From assembly GCF_003122215.1 (NCBI RefSeq), contig NZ_QEYD01000001.1, positions 186,001 to 250,000 of the forward strand: a DNA stretch of 64,000 nt. The letters are read 5' to 3'. The translations under genes were made by a program, and so were the position numbers. Under the pieces are notes generated by a model. It was not told the DNA's origin. It saw nothing but the letters and a program-made list of their open reading frames with translations, and searched no databases. The DNA is from Pararhodobacter marinus. GTDB lineage: Bacteria; Pseudomonadota; Alphaproteobacteria; Rhodobacterales; Rhodobacteraceae. Of this stretch, positions 42,854 through 51,887 are shown piece after piece (the first letter of the stretch is position 1; the number at the start of each line of letters is the position of its first letter).

Positions 42854-44270
42854 CGTAGCCTTCCGAAGCATCGGGCGCCGGGACTTCGAGATCGCCGAAA
42901 CCCTCGCGCTGCGTGAAGGGATCGGCGAACACTGTGAGCAACCTTTGCATCGGCGCCAGATCGCCGTCATTGGCCGCTGCCAGCGCCGCCTCGACCTGAT
43001 GGTTGCGCGGGATATAGACCGGGTTCACGCGGTCCATCGCGTCGCCCGGCTCCGTGCGTTTCGCGGCCCAGTCGGCCAGCCAGTCCTCCAGCGCCTCGTC
43101 CGCCCCGAGATACGCGCGCAGTGCGCCTTCCCGTCCGCGCGCGGCCTCGCCCAGCGACCGGAAGCAGCCGGTGAAATCCGCGCCCTGCCGCGCCATCATC
43201 TCCAGAAAGCCGTCGATCAGCGCGTCTTCGGCCCCGGCCACGCCCAGCTTCGCGCCGAACAGGCGCCGCCGGTGGGCCGCGTAGATCGCTTCGCCGCCCT
43301 CGATGACGACCTGCAGTTCCGGGAGGGCCTCGTCGGGGTTCTCGGCGATCAGCGGCAACAGCGTCTCGGCCAGCCGGGCAAGGTTCCAGCGCGCCAGAAG
43401 CGGCTGGTTGCCATAGGCATACCGCCCCTGCGCGTCGATCGAGGAGAACACCGCCGCCGGATCGTAACGGTCGAGGAAGGCGCAGGGCCCATAATCGATG
43501 GTCTCGCCCGAGATCGCCACGTTGTCGGTGTTCATCACGCCGTGGACGAAGCCCACCGCCATCCATTGCGCCACCAGCGCCATCTGCCGCTCGATCACCC
43601 GGTGCAGAAAGGCAAGGTAACGGTCGGGTTGTTCCGCCAGATCGGGATCGTGGCGGGCGATGGCATAATCGGCCAGCCGCCGCAGCCGCGCGGTCTCTTG
43701 CCGGGCATAGAAGAACTGGAACGTGCCCACGCGCAGATGGCTCGCCGCGACCCGCGCCAGAACCGCGCCTTTTTGCGGCCCTTCGCGCCAGACCGTATCG
43801 CCCGTGGTGGTGGCACTCAGCGCCCGCGTCGTGGGGATGCCCAGCCCGTGCATCGCCTCGCCGATCAGCACCTCGCGCAGCACCGGCCCCAGCACCGCCT
43901 TGCCGTCGCCCCCACGCGAGAACGGCGTCTTGCCGCTACCCTTCAGATGGATATCGCGCCTGTTGCCCTGCCGGTCCGTGACCTCGCCCACCAACAGCGC
44001 GCGTCCGTCGCCCAGCTGCGGCGAGAACCCGCCGAACTGGTGCCCGGCATAGGCCATCGCCAGCGGTGAGGCTCCTTCCGGCATCGCGGAGCCGGTCAGC
44101 ATGGCCAGCCCCTCGGACCCGCGTAGCGCCTGCGGGTCAAGCCCGAGTTCAAGCGCCAGCGCCTCGTTCAGCCAGAGCAGGGCGGGCGCGGGCGCCACCG
44201 CGCCCTGCCACGGCAGGTACATGCCCTCAAGCTCGCGGGCATAGGTATTGTCGAAATCGATCGTCAGCAT
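42834..44270 (-). CDS. selO: Protein adenylyltransferase SelO (YdiU/UPF0061)
   Basis: 478 residues. The pseudokinase core shows AMAYAGHQFGGFSPQLGDGRALL and LKGSGKTPFSRGGDGKAVLGPVLRE in its N-terminal third. GFVHGVMNTDNVAISG with the Asn-Asp pair follows, then DYGPCAFLDRYDP. SelO transfers AMP from ATP to proteins in redox control. The C-terminus ends YCGT, with a cysteine in the antepenultimate position where eukaryotic SelO has selenocysteine. The start at 44270 gives MLTIDFDNTYAREL, the family N-terminus. Confidence 0.94.
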   Translation of the reverse strand: MLTIDFDNTYARELEGMYLPWQGAVAPAPALLWLNEALALELGLDPQALRGSEGLAMLTGSAMPEGASPLAMAYAGHQFGGFSPQLGDGRALLVGEVTDRQGNRRDIHLKGSGKTPFSRGGDGKAVLGPVLREVLIGEAMHGLGIPTTRALSATTTGDTVWREGPQKGAVLARVAASHLRVGTFQFFYARQETARLRRLADYAIARHDPDLAEQPDRYLAFLHRVIERQMALVAQWMAVGFVHGVMNTDNVAISGETIDYGPCAFLDRYDPAAVFSSIDAQGRYAYGNQPLLARWNLARLAETLLPLIAENPDEALPELQVVIEGGEAIYAAHRRRLFGAKLGVAGAEDALIDGFLEMMARQGADFTGCFRSLGEAARGREGALRAYLGADEALEDWLADWAAKRTEPGDAMDRVNPVYIPRNHQVEAALAAANDGDLAPMQRLLTVFADPFTQREGFGDLEVPAPDASEGYVTYCGT

Positions 44271-44320
44271 GGGCCACCTCTGCCCCAACAGATAGGCAGC
44301 GAACGGCGCGGGAAAACCCC

Positions 44321-45082
44321 TCAGCCGGCGGGCGCGACCAGCCCCACCATCGGACCCAGCGGCAGGCCCCAATCCGCGCGCTGCAATTCCGGCGCGTAAA
44401 GGCGCGACACGTTGCCATCGAAATAAAGCGCATTGTTGGCGCCCAGCGCCTCGCGGAAATAGCGCGCGAAGAGATGGAACGTCACCGGCTGATCCGAGAT
44501 CACGAACCACGCGACCTGCCCGTCATCGCTGACGCCCACGCCGTTGCGCACGAAGACCGACTGGGAATCGGGCAGGAAACGCGGATGCAGCGCCCCGTCG
44601 ATCACCAGCATCGGGCCCGACTGCGTGGCATAGCGGCATTCGGGCGCCGTCTCGGCGAAAGCGCGGCTTTCGACGACCGAGAAGCCACCCTCGCCGATGC
44701 AGAACACCCCGTTGGGCAGCAGCCCGAAATTGCCCGGCCCTTCGCGCGTGACGATCCCGGCGCGCTGTTCGCCGTCCTCGACATACAGGCCCACGGGTGC
44801 GCGGTCGGAATGGAACATGCCCGCGTTCATGGCAAAGACCAGCCGGCTGCCCTGTGCGTCCAGCGCGGCGGCCAGCCGGTTGAACGTGCCGAACACCTCG
44901 CCCGACTCGTCGGACAGGAAAAGCCGCAGATCCTGGTCCGCGTCCACTTCGCACAGGGCGAATCGCTGACCCTCGAACTCGGTCTCGCGGCAGCAGGGAT
45001 CCTGCGCGGCCAGCGCCGGCAGGCTCGCGGCCGCCCACAGGCCCAGCGCCAGACGGGCAGCGGCGACCAGCCTAGCGGTCAT
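44321..45082 (-). CDS. Secreted phosphodiester glycosidase (DUF2233/NAGPA) family protein
   Basis: 253 residues with a signal peptide of about 25 residues. The DUF2233 landmarks are FAMNAGMFHSDRAPVGLYVEDG, NFGLLPNGVF, TQSGPMLVIDG and NALYFDGNVSRLY. The domain is that of the mannose-6-phosphate uncovering enzyme and of bacterial envelope glycosidases. The bacterial substrate is not known. The ATG overlaps the rbfA stop by 11 bases. Confidence 0.83.
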   Translation of the reverse strand: MTARLVAAARLALGLWAAASLPALAAQDPCCRETEFEGQRFALCEVDADQDLRLFLSDESGEVFGTFNRLAAALDAQGSRLVFAMNAGMFHSDRAPVGLYVEDGEQRAGIVTREGPGNFGLLPNGVFCIGEGGFSVVESRAFAETAPECRYATQSGPMLVIDGALHPRFLPDSQSVFVRNGVGVSDDGQVAWFVISDQPVTFHLFARYFREALGANNALYFDGNVSRLYAPELQRADWGLPLGPMVGLVAPAG

Positions 45083-45512
45083 CGTCCCCGTCCGCTGCAC
45101 CGTCCGTCGCATCGTCATCGCTGGCGATATCGGCCTGAACGCGCGGATCGTTGAAGATCCGCCGCGCATCGTCCATCCGGTCGAACGTGCCGTCCAGCTC
45201 GAATTTCAGGTCGGGCGCGTATTTCAGGCCAAGATCGCGCGACACCTGATGGCGCAGCTCGGCCTTGTTGCGCCGCAGCGCCTTCAGCGCGTCCTGCTCA
45301 CCCTGCCCGCCCAGCGGCATGACATAGGCGGTCGCGTGTTTCAGATCGGGCGAGGTCGTGACCTCGGAGACGGTGATCGAGAAGCGCGACAGCTCCGGAT
45401 CGTGCACGTCGCCGCGCGCCAGCACCTCGGCCAGCTTGTGACGGATGACCTCGGCCACGCGCAGCTGGCGCTGGCTGGGTCCCGAACCCTGAGAGAAACG
45501 TTTTGCACACAT
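45072..45512 (-). CDS. rbfA: Ribosome-binding factor A
   Basis: 146 residues with the KH-like RbfA fold: RVAEVIRHKLAEVLARGDVHDPEL, ITVSEVTTSPDLKHATAYV and the RNKAELRHQVSRDLGLKYAPDLKFELD region. An acidic C-terminal tail (ASDDDATDG and DGDDDR) is an extension common in alphaproteobacteria. It acts in 16S rRNA 5'-end maturation. Divergent from dapB, and overlapping the DUF2233 gene. Confidence 0.94.
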   Translation of the reverse strand: MCAKRFSQGSGPSQRQLRVAEVIRHKLAEVLARGDVHDPELSRFSITVSEVTTSPDLKHATAYVMPLGGQGEQDALKALRRNKAELRHQVSRDLGLKYAPDLKFELDGTFDRMDDARRIFNDPRVQADIASDDDATDGAADGDDDR

Positions 45513-45602
45513 GGCTCTGATCTAGGGCAAGACGGGTCCGGCGAAAAGCGGTTTTCCTGATCCCCGGTGCAGGTTATGCACAGCCCAACACAGGAGTTTG
45601 AC

Positions 45603-46412
45603 ATGACCGATACCGCCGGAATCGTGGTGAATGGCGTCTCGGGCCGGATGGGCCGGATGCTGGTTCAGGTGATCGCCGCCAGCGAACGCGCGCATCTGGC
45701 GGGCGTTCTGGAACGGCCGGGCCATGCCTGGATCGGCAAGGATCTGGGCGAAATGCTGGGCGGCGCGGCCAATGGCGTGACGGTTTCGGACGATCCGGCG
45801 ACCACGCTGAAAGGCGCGCAGGCGGTGATCGATTTCACCGCGCCCGCCGCCAGCGTGGCGCTGGCCCCGGTGGCGATGCAGGCGGGAGCGGCGCATGTGA
45901 TCGGCACTACGGGCATGACGAAAGACGACCTTGCCCGCATCGCCGACGCCGCGCGTGACGGCGTGATCGTGCGGGCGGGTAACATGAGCCTTGGCGTGAA
46001 CCTGCTGGTCGCGCTGACCCGGCAGGTCGCGCAGGCGCTCGATCCCGATTACGACATCGAGGTGATCGAGGCCCATCACCGCCACAAGGTCGACGCGCCC
46101 TCGGGGACCGCGCTGATGCTGGGCCAGGCCGCCGCCGAAGGGCGCGGCGTCTCGCTCGACGAGGCGGCGGTGCGCGGCCGCGACGGCATCACCGGCCCGC
46201 GTCAGCCCGGCACGATCGGCTTCTCGGCCATCCGCGGCGGCGATATCATCGGCGAGCATGACGTGATGTTCGCCGCAGATGGCGAGCGGATCATCCTGCG
46301 CCACGTCGCCTCGGATCGCTCGGTCTTCGCGCGCGGCGCGCTGAAAGCCGCGCTCTGGGCGCGGGGCAAACCCGCCGGCGAATACGACATGGCTGCCGTT
46401 CTGGGCCTTTGA
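45603..46412 (+). CDS. dapB: 4-hydroxy-tetrahydrodipicolinate reductase
   Basis: 269 residues. It has the N-terminal NAD(P)H motif GVSGRMGR and [11 protein letters not shown]. The catalytic signature [16 protein letters not shown] carries the proton-donating His and the lysine. An AGGAG site precedes the ATG. It reduces hydroxytetrahydrodipicolinate in lysine and diaminopimelate synthesis. Confidence 0.96.
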   Translation: MTDTAGIVVNGVSGRMGRMLVQVIAASERAHLAGVLERPGHAWIGKDLGEMLGGAANGVTVSDDPATTLKGAQAVIDFTAPAASVALAPVAMQAGAAHVIGTTGMTKDDLARIADAARDGVIVRAGNMSLGVNLLVALTRQVAQALDPDYDIEVIEAHHRHKVDAPSGTALMLGQAAAEGRGVSLDEAAVRGRDGITGPRQPGTIGFSAIRGGDIIGEHDVMFAADGERIILRHVASDRSVFARGALKAALWARGKPAGEYDMAAVLGL

Positions 46413-46535
46413 CAGCGCTCAGTGCGCAAGCCCTCGTCATCTCGGAGTGCAACGCGAAGCAAGTGGGTATCAGGCGGCGAGGTCGGGCTTGTATCGACCC
46501 TGCGCCGACCTGGCGTGCGGCATCAACAAGCGCCG

Positions 46536-47426
46536 TCACGTCCGCCTTGAAGCGAGTACGCCCTGAAGACAGTCAACGAAGGCGCGCGCATTGGTCAGCG
46601 CGGTGCGCCGTTCGGTGTAGAGGGCATGGACGCCGACCTCAGGAATCGACCATGCGGCGCAGGCAATGCCCAGCCGCGCGGTCTTCAGGGCCTCGCGCAC
46701 CGTGAATTCGGGCAAAAGGGCGAAGCTGCCGCCGTCTTGCAGCAGGGTCCGGATCAGCGCCGCGTTGTTGATGACCATCTGCCTGCCGGGTTCGGCGGCA
46801 TGGTCCCGCCCGTCCGGCCCGCGCAGGATCAGGCGCGTGGGGGTGGCGGGTGAACGCAGCCAGGTCAGTTCCGCCAGATCCTGAGGTTCGATCAATTTTC
46901 CCGCCAGTTCCGGCGCGCAACAGACGACGCCGCGCGTCGTGAACAGCTTCCGCGCCAGCCGGGGATCCTTGCCGGGGTCGCCGATGCGCAGGGCCAGATC
47001 GACCTGTGCGGCGACCGGGTCGTCGACCCGGTCGTCCATGTCGATTTCCAGCGCGATGCCGGGGTGATCGGCGGCGAATGTTCTGACCACGCGGGCGAAG
47101 GCCGGGCTGGCCAGAACCGTGGGGGCCGAGATGCGCAGGCGCCCCGTCAATCGCCGTTTCGCATCACGCACGGTTTCCAACCCCTCGGCGAAGGCCTCGG
47201 CCAGCGCGCGCGCATGCGGCAGAAAGGCCTCGCCTTCGGCCGTCAGCGCAATCCGCCGGGTCGAGCGGTAGAGGAGTTGCCGCCCGAGCCGCGCTTCCAG
47301 GTCCGACACCATCTGGCTGACATATGGCGGGGACAGGGCCAGCCGGTCGGCGCCCGCGCGGAAGCTGCCGGTTTCCACCACGGTCGCAAAGGCCAGCGTC
47401 GGGCGCAGCAAGTCGAGGTCATTCAT
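46536..47426 (-). CDS. LysR-family transcriptional regulator
   Basis: 296 residues. The N-terminal helix-turn-helix is TGSFRAGADRLALSPPYVSQMVSDLEARLG in outline (about residues 20-48), followed by LLYRSTRRIALT. The C-terminal periplasmic-binding-like effector domain begins LRISAPTVLASP. It belongs to the CrgA-like group. Several ATGs lie close together; 47426 was chosen. It is divergent from a secreted protein gene, with a symmetrical T-N11-A-type site between them, so it probably controls that gene and itself. Confidence 0.88.
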   Translation of the reverse strand: MNDLDLLRPTLAFATVVETGSFRAGADRLALSPPYVSQMVSDLEARLGRQLLYRSTRRIALTAEGEAFLPHARALAEAFAEGLETVRDAKRRLTGRLRISAPTVLASPAFARVVRTFAADHPGIALEIDMDDRVDDPVAAQVDLALRIGDPGKDPRLARKLFTTRGVVCCAPELAGKLIEPQDLAELTWLRSPATPTRLILRGPDGRDHAAEPGRQMVINNAALIRTLLQDGGSFALLPEFTVREALKTARLGIACAAWSIPEVGVHALYTERRTALTNARAFVDCLQGVLASRRT

Positions 47427-47440
47427 AGGCATAACCAAGC

Positions 47441-47456
47441 ATTTCAATTGAGAAAT
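47441..47456. promoter_or_regulatory. LysR-type operator candidate
   Basis: Perfect inverted repeat ATTTC-N6-GAAAT containing a T-N11-A core, lying between the divergent LysR gene and the secreted protein gene. Confidence 0.5.
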
Positions 47457-47519
47457 AGCAAATAGTTAATAACCCGCCGGGCAGCCACAGTGTTTTCATT
47501 CCTACCGATGGAGAACGGA

Positions 47520-48218
47520 ATGCTGAAAGCCCTCACCTTTTCCGCCGCCCTCGCCCTGATCCCGGGCGCCACCCTGGCACAGGAGACCCCCTTGACCGGA
47601 CCCGTCTACGAAATCGCCATTCAGGAAATCCGCAACGGCGACGTCGCCGAATGGACCGCCGCGCGGGCGCCGCTGCTGGAAGGTCTGGCCCAGACGCCCG
47701 GCGTCGAAGAAGACTGGACGCTGCGGGCATTCTTCACCTTCCCCGAACCCGGCCCCCTGCCTGTCTTTGTCGGTCTGACACGCTGGTCCTCGATCGATCA
47801 TTTCAGCGCCGCCTCGCAGGCCATGATGACGATGCCGGTGGTGCAGAGCTTCTTCGAGACGGTCAACATGCAGGCCTTCGTGCAGGTCGCGCCCGCCGAT
47901 GGCCAGCCCTTCCTGCTGGAGGACTACATCAATCGCCCCGGCCAGGTGCTGGAGGTCGCGGTGCGCACGCCCAAGCCCGGCGAGGAAGGCAATTTCGATG
48001 CCGCCCGCGCCGCGTTCTTTGGCCGTGTCGCCGAACAGCCCGGCTACATCTTTGACCGCGAATTCGTCACCGCCGATGGCCAGCGCGTGGTCATGATCGG
48101 CTGGGACAACCAGGAACAGTTCATGACCGCTCTGGGCGCCCTGTCGCAAATGCCCGAAATGGGGGCCTTTTTCGGGATCATCGACGCCAGTGCTTATCAG
48201 GCCGCGATCCTGGAGTGA
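47520..48218 (+). CDS. Secreted ABM-like (dimeric alpha-beta barrel) protein
   Basis: 232 residues with signal peptide 1-20 (cut after TLA). The mature part shows two similar halves: VYEIAIQEIRNGDVAEWTAAR near the start, and VLEVAVRTPKPGEEGNFDAAR in the second. Each is followed by a segment ending in a tryptophan-rich strand (FVGLTRWSSIDHF and VVMIGWDNQEQF). That pattern fits a tandem dimeric alpha-beta barrel as in antibiotic-biosynthesis monooxygenase-like proteins. It is periplasmic and under the divergent LysR regulator. No substrate can be inferred. Confidence 0.7.
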   Translation: MLKALTFSAALALIPGATLAQETPLTGPVYEIAIQEIRNGDVAEWTAARAPLLEGLAQTPGVEEDWTLRAFFTFPEPGPLPVFVGLTRWSSIDHFSAASQAMMTMPVVQSFFETVNMQAFVQVAPADGQPFLLEDYINRPGQVLEVAVRTPKPGEEGNFDAARAAFFGRVAEQPGYIFDREFVTADGQRVVMIGWDNQEQFMTALGALSQMPEMGAFFGIIDASAYQAAILE

Positions 48219-48256
48219 CCGAACCGTCGCGTTGAGAAACCGGACCATGTGAAACG

Positions 48257-48279
48257 CCCGGCGCCTCTTTGGTGCCGGG
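48257..48279 (+). terminator. Hairpin after the secreted ABM-like gene
   Basis: CCCGGCGCC-TCTTT-GGTGCCGGG, nine pairs with one G-T wobble, 38 bases after the stop codon. There is no T-run after it, so terminator function is uncertain. Confidence 0.45.
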
Positions 48280-48330
48280 CAGAACGCTCGCTTGGCGGAT
48301 GTTCGCCTTCCGCCGCTATCGGAGCCATGT

Positions 48331-48385
48331 CTTTCGGGCGGGGGGAGGCGCTGAAAGCGCCGAGGGGGGGCACACAGCCCCCTTC
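48331..48385. repeat. Modular intergenic element, degenerate copy 4
   Basis: The leading box is reduced to TCTTTCGGGCGGGGGG. Hairpin 1 GGCGC-TGAAA-GCGCC (48347-48361) and hairpin 2 GGGGGC-ACACA-GCCCCC (48366-48382) are kept in the same order. It lies just beyond the smpB stop and may terminate smpB on the minus strand. Confidence 0.6.
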
Positions 48386-48405
48386 ACGGCATCGGCACGA
48401 AGCGA

Positions 48406-48882
48406 TCAGCCGTGTTCTTTCAACAGCCGCCGTTTCTGCCGGTCCCAGTCACGCTTGGCCGACGTCTCGCGCTTGTCGTGCAGCTTCTTGCCCTTGGCGA
48501 TGCCGATTTTCAGCTTCGCCACGCCGCGATCGTTGAAATACATCACCAGCGGCACCAGCGTCATCCCGTCCTTGGCCGTCGCGGCCCAGAGCCGCGCCAA
48601 TTCCTTCTTGCTGACCAACAGCTTGCGCTTGCGCCGCTCCTCGTGGCCCCAGGTTTTCGCCTGCAGGTAGGGAGCGATGGCGCCGTTGATCAGCCACAAT
48701 TCCCCGTCTTCGACCGAGGCATAGCTTTCGGCGATATTGGCCTGACCCTGACGCAGCGACTTGACCTCGGACCCCATCAGGACAAGTCCACATTCAAGAT
48801 CGTCTTCGATGAAGTAATCGTACCGGGCCCGCCGGTTCTCGGCGATGACTTTGCTGTTGGGATCGTGTTTTTTCTGGGCCAT
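48406..48882 (-). CDS. smpB: SsrA-binding protein SmpB
   Basis: 158 residues: [30 protein letters not shown] in outline at 15-44, then [20 protein letters not shown], and the basic tail of KKLHDKRE and [16 protein letters not shown]. It carries tmRNA to stalled ribosomes. Two adjacent ATGs precede [10 protein letters not shown]; the second (48882) is used. The ssrA gene itself is not seen in the window. Confidence 0.95.
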   Translation of the reverse strand: MAQKKHDPNSKVIAENRRARYDYFIEDDLECGLVLMGSEVKSLRQGQANIAESYASVEDGELWLINGAIAPYLQAKTWGHEERRKRKLLVSKKELARLWAATAKDGMTLVPLVMYFNDRGVAKLKIGIAKGKKLHDKRETSAKRDWDRQKRRLLKEHG

Positions 48883-48961
48883 CATGGCCAGATATTGTTT
48901 TGATAGCACCCTGTCCAGAGGGCGCCGGCGGGCGCTCTGCAAGTCCGAAAGGAAGTTGACC

Positions 48962-49360
48962 GTGAAATCCATCCTGGCCCTCGGCGCCGCTGCCCTGACC
49001 CTGACCGCCTGCAACATGACACCGATGACGCCCGCGCCGTCCTATCGCACGCCCATCGCGGCCGAGCCCCCGCGCGTGCAGGAACCGGTCGCCAGCGTGC
49101 CCTCGTCCCCCGACATGAGCGGCACGGCGCCCGCCCAGCCGCCGATGCAATCGCTGCCGACCAGCGCGTCGGATCCCTGCGGCGCCCAAAGCCTGCAGGG
49201 CTTCGTCGGTTCGGTCGCGCCGCAGCCCTTCCCGGCGCCCGGCCCGGTCCGCGTCTATGCCGAGGGCGATCCGATCACCATGGATCACAACGAGAACCGG
49301 GTGAATGTCGTGGTCGATGCCGAGAACCGCCAGCGCGTCGTGTCGATTTCCTGCGGCTGA
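48962..49360 (+). CDS. Peptidase-inhibitor I78-type lipoprotein
   Basis: 132 residues from a GTG with AAGGAAG upstream. A lipoprotein signal ends in LTAC (Cys17). A proline/serine-rich linker of about 50 residues is followed by the I78 domain: [34 protein letters not shown] and [17 protein letters not shown], with two cysteines likely paired. The family includes the elastase inhibitor AFUEI of Aspergillus. Bacterial members are envelope proteins of uncertain target. Confidence 0.8.
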   Translation: MKSILALGAAALTLTACNMTPMTPAPSYRTPIAAEPPRVQEPVASVPSSPDMSGTAPAQPPMQSLPTSASDPCGAQSLQGFVGSVAPQPFPAPGPVRVYAEGDPITMDHNENRVNVVVDAENRQRVVSISCG

Positions 49361-49414
49361 TCGCAGCGGCGGGCGGGCACCGCCACAGCCCGCTATCGGC
49401 GCGTCGATACGAGG

Positions 49415-49441
49415 GGGCCGGACGCGATGCGTCCGGCCCTT
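49415..49441 (+). terminator. Strong hairpin after the I78 lipoprotein gene
   Basis: GGGCCGGACGC-GAT-GCGTCCGGCCC, a perfect 11-base-pair stem with a three-base loop, followed by TT. It lies 54 bases after the stop codon in a 283-base gene-free stretch. Confidence 0.7.
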
Positions 49442-49643
49442 CCGTGCCCGGGGCGGACGGGGTCCGAGTGGGGGCTCGCGCGGGTCCGGGATCCCGGTCA
49501 CGCCTTGACGCTGCCCCGGGAAAGCGGCGATTCGAGGGCATGATCGGCGGGTTTTCCCGGCTTTCCGCCGGAAACCGCTGAAAACTGTCAGGATCGGCGG
49601 CCCCGCTCTTGATTTCCCCCTGCCCGGGCGCCACGATTTCATC

Positions 49644-49985
49644 ATGAACGTGCAACGCATCGTCCCGCCCAAGGCCCCCTATCCCGAACAGGTCAGCTTC
49701 GACCGTTTCGAACTTGGCGAGATCCTCTCGGTTTACGGGCGGTTTGTCGCCGCCGGACACTGGCGCGATTACGGCATTTCGCTGTTGCGCGACCGCGCGG
49801 TGTTCAGCATCTTCCGCCGCGCCGCCGAAAGCCCGCTCTACCGCGTCGAGAAGATCCCGGCCCTGCGCAACAAGCAGGGGCTTTACGCGCTGTTCGGCCC
49901 CGAAGGCCAGACGCTGAAGCGCGGCGCGACGCTGCGCGGCGTGCTGGCTCCGCTGGAACGCAAGCTTCTGCGCACGCTGGACTGA
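49644..49985 (+). CDS. DUF2794 protein
   Basis: 113 residues. The sequence VSFDRFELGEILSVYGRFVAAGHWRDYGISLLRDRAVFSIFRR (outline, residues 17-59) and the RVEKIPALRNKQGLYAL segment match DUF2794, a family largely confined to alphaproteobacteria. Function is unknown. The RluA-type pseudouridine synthase gene starts 26 bases downstream, so the two may be co-transcribed. Confidence 0.82.
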   Translation: MNVQRIVPPKAPYPEQVSFDRFELGEILSVYGRFVAAGHWRDYGISLLRDRAVFSIFRRAAESPLYRVEKIPALRNKQGLYALFGPEGQTLKRGATLRGVLAPLERKLLRTLD

Positions 49986-50011
49986 TCGCGGCCCGCCCGC
50001 TAAGCGGGGGC

Positions 50012-50662
50012 ATGACCGATTTCGTCTATGCCCCGCCCCCCGGCGACCCGAAGATCCTGCATCTGGACGACGACCTCTTGGTCGTCGAGAAGCCCTCGGG
50101 CCTGCTGACCGTGCCCGGTCGGGGCGAGGACAAGGCCGATTGCCTGATCGCGCGGCTCAGGGTGCAGCATCCGCAGGTGCTGCTGGTGCACCGGCTGGAT
50201 CTGGACACGTCGGGCGTGATCGTCTTCGCGCTGACGCCGCAGGCACAGGCGCATCTGGGCAAGCAGTTCGAGGAACGGCGCACGCAGAAGCGCTATATCG
50301 CCCTCATCGCCGGGCATCCGATTGAGAAGAAAGGCCGCGTCGACCTGCCGCTTTGCGTCGACTGGCCGAACCGGCCGCGCCAGAAGGTCGATCCGGTCGA
50401 GGGTCGGCCCGCGCAGACCGACTGGCGCGTGCTGAGAACCGAAGGCGAGAACAGCCGCGTTGCGCTGAAACCCATTACCGGGCGCAGCCATCAGCTGAGG
50501 GTGCACATGCTGGCCATGGGACATCCGATCCTGGGCGATCCGCTTTACGCCGAGGGCGCGGCGCGGGACTATCCGCGCCTGATGCTGCATGCCGAGGAAC
50601 TGAGACTGCGTCAGCCAATGACCGGCGATGCGCTGACGTTCCGCTCGCCGGTTCCGTTCTGA
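50012..50662 (+). CDS. RluA-family RNA pseudouridine synthase
   Basis: 216 residues. The catalytic motif HRLDLDTSG puts the nucleophile at Asp63. KRYIALIAG and the GRSHQLRVHMLAMGHPILGDPLY block complete the RluA fold. There is no S4 domain, so it resembles RluA (23S rRNA U746 and tRNA U32) more than RluC or RluD. The exact target uridine is not readable. Confidence 0.9.
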   Translation: MTDFVYAPPPGDPKILHLDDDLLVVEKPSGLLTVPGRGEDKADCLIARLRVQHPQVLLVHRLDLDTSGVIVFALTPQAQAHLGKQFEERRTQKRYIALIAGHPIEKKGRVDLPLCVDWPNRPRQKVDPVEGRPAQTDWRVLRTEGENSRVALKPITGRSHQLRVHMLAMGHPILGDPLYAEGAARDYPRLMLHAEELRLRQPMTGDALTFRSPVPF

Positions 50663-50708
50663 TCTGCAGGGGACGGGGTCCCGGCTGCCAGGGCCGGGAA
50701 AGGCCGGT

Positions 50709-51173
50709 TCAGGCGGCCTTGGTATCCGTGGTTTCGGTCAGGATACCGAACAGCGCATCCGGTTCCTCGTTCGCGCGCAGCTTCGCGCAGACCGCCGGAT
50801 CGCGCAGCGTGCGCGAGATCAGCGCCAGCGCTTTCAGATGCTCGACCCCGGCGTCGACGGGGGCGAACAGGGCAAAGACCAGATCCACGGGCGCGCGGTC
50901 CACCGAACCGTAATCGAGCGGACGGTCGAGACGCACGAACACGCCCCGGACGCTGTCGATCCCGTCAATCCGCGCATGTGGAAGGGCGACACCATGCCCG
51001 ACGCCGGTCGGGCCCAGGCTTTCGCGCTCCTGCAGGGCATCCACGGCGATCGCTTCGTCGATGTCATGGGCGGCGGCGGCGATTTCTGCAAGGTCCTGAA
51101 ACAGGCGTTTCTTGCTCTTCACGGCGTTGCAGACCCGGATCGCTCCGGGGGTCAACAGATCGGCCACTTCCAT
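50709..51173 (-). CDS. ptsN: Nitrogen-regulatory PTS EIIA protein
   Basis: 154 residues of the EIIA(Ntr) fold with the phosphorylated His66 in GVGHGVALPHARI. It receives phosphate through the nitrogen PTS and regulates rather than transports. It follows hpf and rpoN on the minus strand, the conserved order lptA-lptB-rpoN-hpf-ptsN of proteobacteria. Confidence 0.93.
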   Translation of the reverse strand: MEVADLLTPGAIRVCNAVKSKKRLFQDLAEIAAAAHDIDEAIAVDALQERESLGPTGVGHGVALPHARIDGIDSVRGVFVRLDRPLDYGSVDRAPVDLVFALFAPVDAGVEHLKALALISRTLRDPAVCAKLRANEEPDALFGILTETTDTKAA

Positions 51174-51239
51174 GCAGTGCTCCTGCCTAGGTTCGTATTG
51201 GGCGCGGCCTCCGGGTTGTCCCCGGAGGCCGGACCGAAT

Positions 51240-51806
51240 TTACTGCGGGTCGATCCACCCGATATTTCCGTCGTCACGCCGGTAGACCACGTTCAGGCCT
51301 CCGTGGCGCTCGTTCCGGAACACCAGAACCGGGGCGTGCTGAAGCTCCATCTGCATCACCGCCTCACCGGCCGAGATCGACGGAATACGCGCTTCCATCT
51401 CGGCGATGATCATCGGCTGCAGGGAGTCCGGCTCTTCCCCGTCCGACCCGTCGTCACCGGCGAGGATATACGAGGAAGCCCCGTTGAATTCAACCGGGGC
51501 CGTCCGGTCACGATGATGGTCCTTCAGACGGCGTTTGTAGCGGCGCAATTGCTTGTCCATACGCTCGCAGCAGGCATCGAAAGCCGCGTAGATTTCCGTC
51601 GCCTGACCCTTGGCCTGAGCGGTCAGGCCCGAGCTCAGATGCACGGTCGATTCGCAGACATACATGTGGGCATCGCGGGAAAACACGACGTTGGCGTCTG
51701 TGGGGCGCTGGGAATATTTCTCCATCACATTGCCCAGCGCGCTTTCGACATGTGTCTGCAGCGCTTCGCCGACATCGATTTGCTTGCCGCTGATCTGGTA
51801 CCGCAT
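51240..51806 (-). CDS. hpf: Ribosome hibernation-promoting factor, long form
   Basis: 188 residues starting MRYQISGKQIDVGEALQTHV. The N-terminal RaiA/HPF domain (to about residue 100) is followed by a linker and a C-terminal dimerisation domain containing MQMELQHAPVLVFRNERHGGLNVVYRR. This is the long form that makes 100S ribosome dimers on its own. The ATG at 51806 follows GGAGAGG. It lies between rpoN and ptsN. Confidence 0.93.
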   Translation of the reverse strand: MRYQISGKQIDVGEALQTHVESALGNVMEKYSQRPTDANVVFSRDAHMYVCESTVHLSSGLTAQAKGQATEIYAAFDACCERMDKQLRRYKRRLKDHHRDRTAPVEFNGASSYILAGDDGSDGEEPDSLQPMIIAEMEARIPSISAGEAVMQMELQHAPVLVFRNERHGGLNVVYRRDDGNIGWIDPQ

Positions 51807-51887
51807 GGACCTCTCCTTCTTGCGGCGGGTGACCGGAAGCCGACATGACGCCCGACCGATCCGCCTTCTCAACCTGTCGTTTCGCGG

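Noticed and set aside
46413-46535. A gene or RNA between dapB and the LysR gene
   Set aside because: 123 bases with no stable hairpin, no start with a ribosome site and no tRNA pattern.
48883-48961. tmRNA (ssrA) next to smpB
   Set aside because: The 79-base gap is far too short and has no tRNA-like ends.
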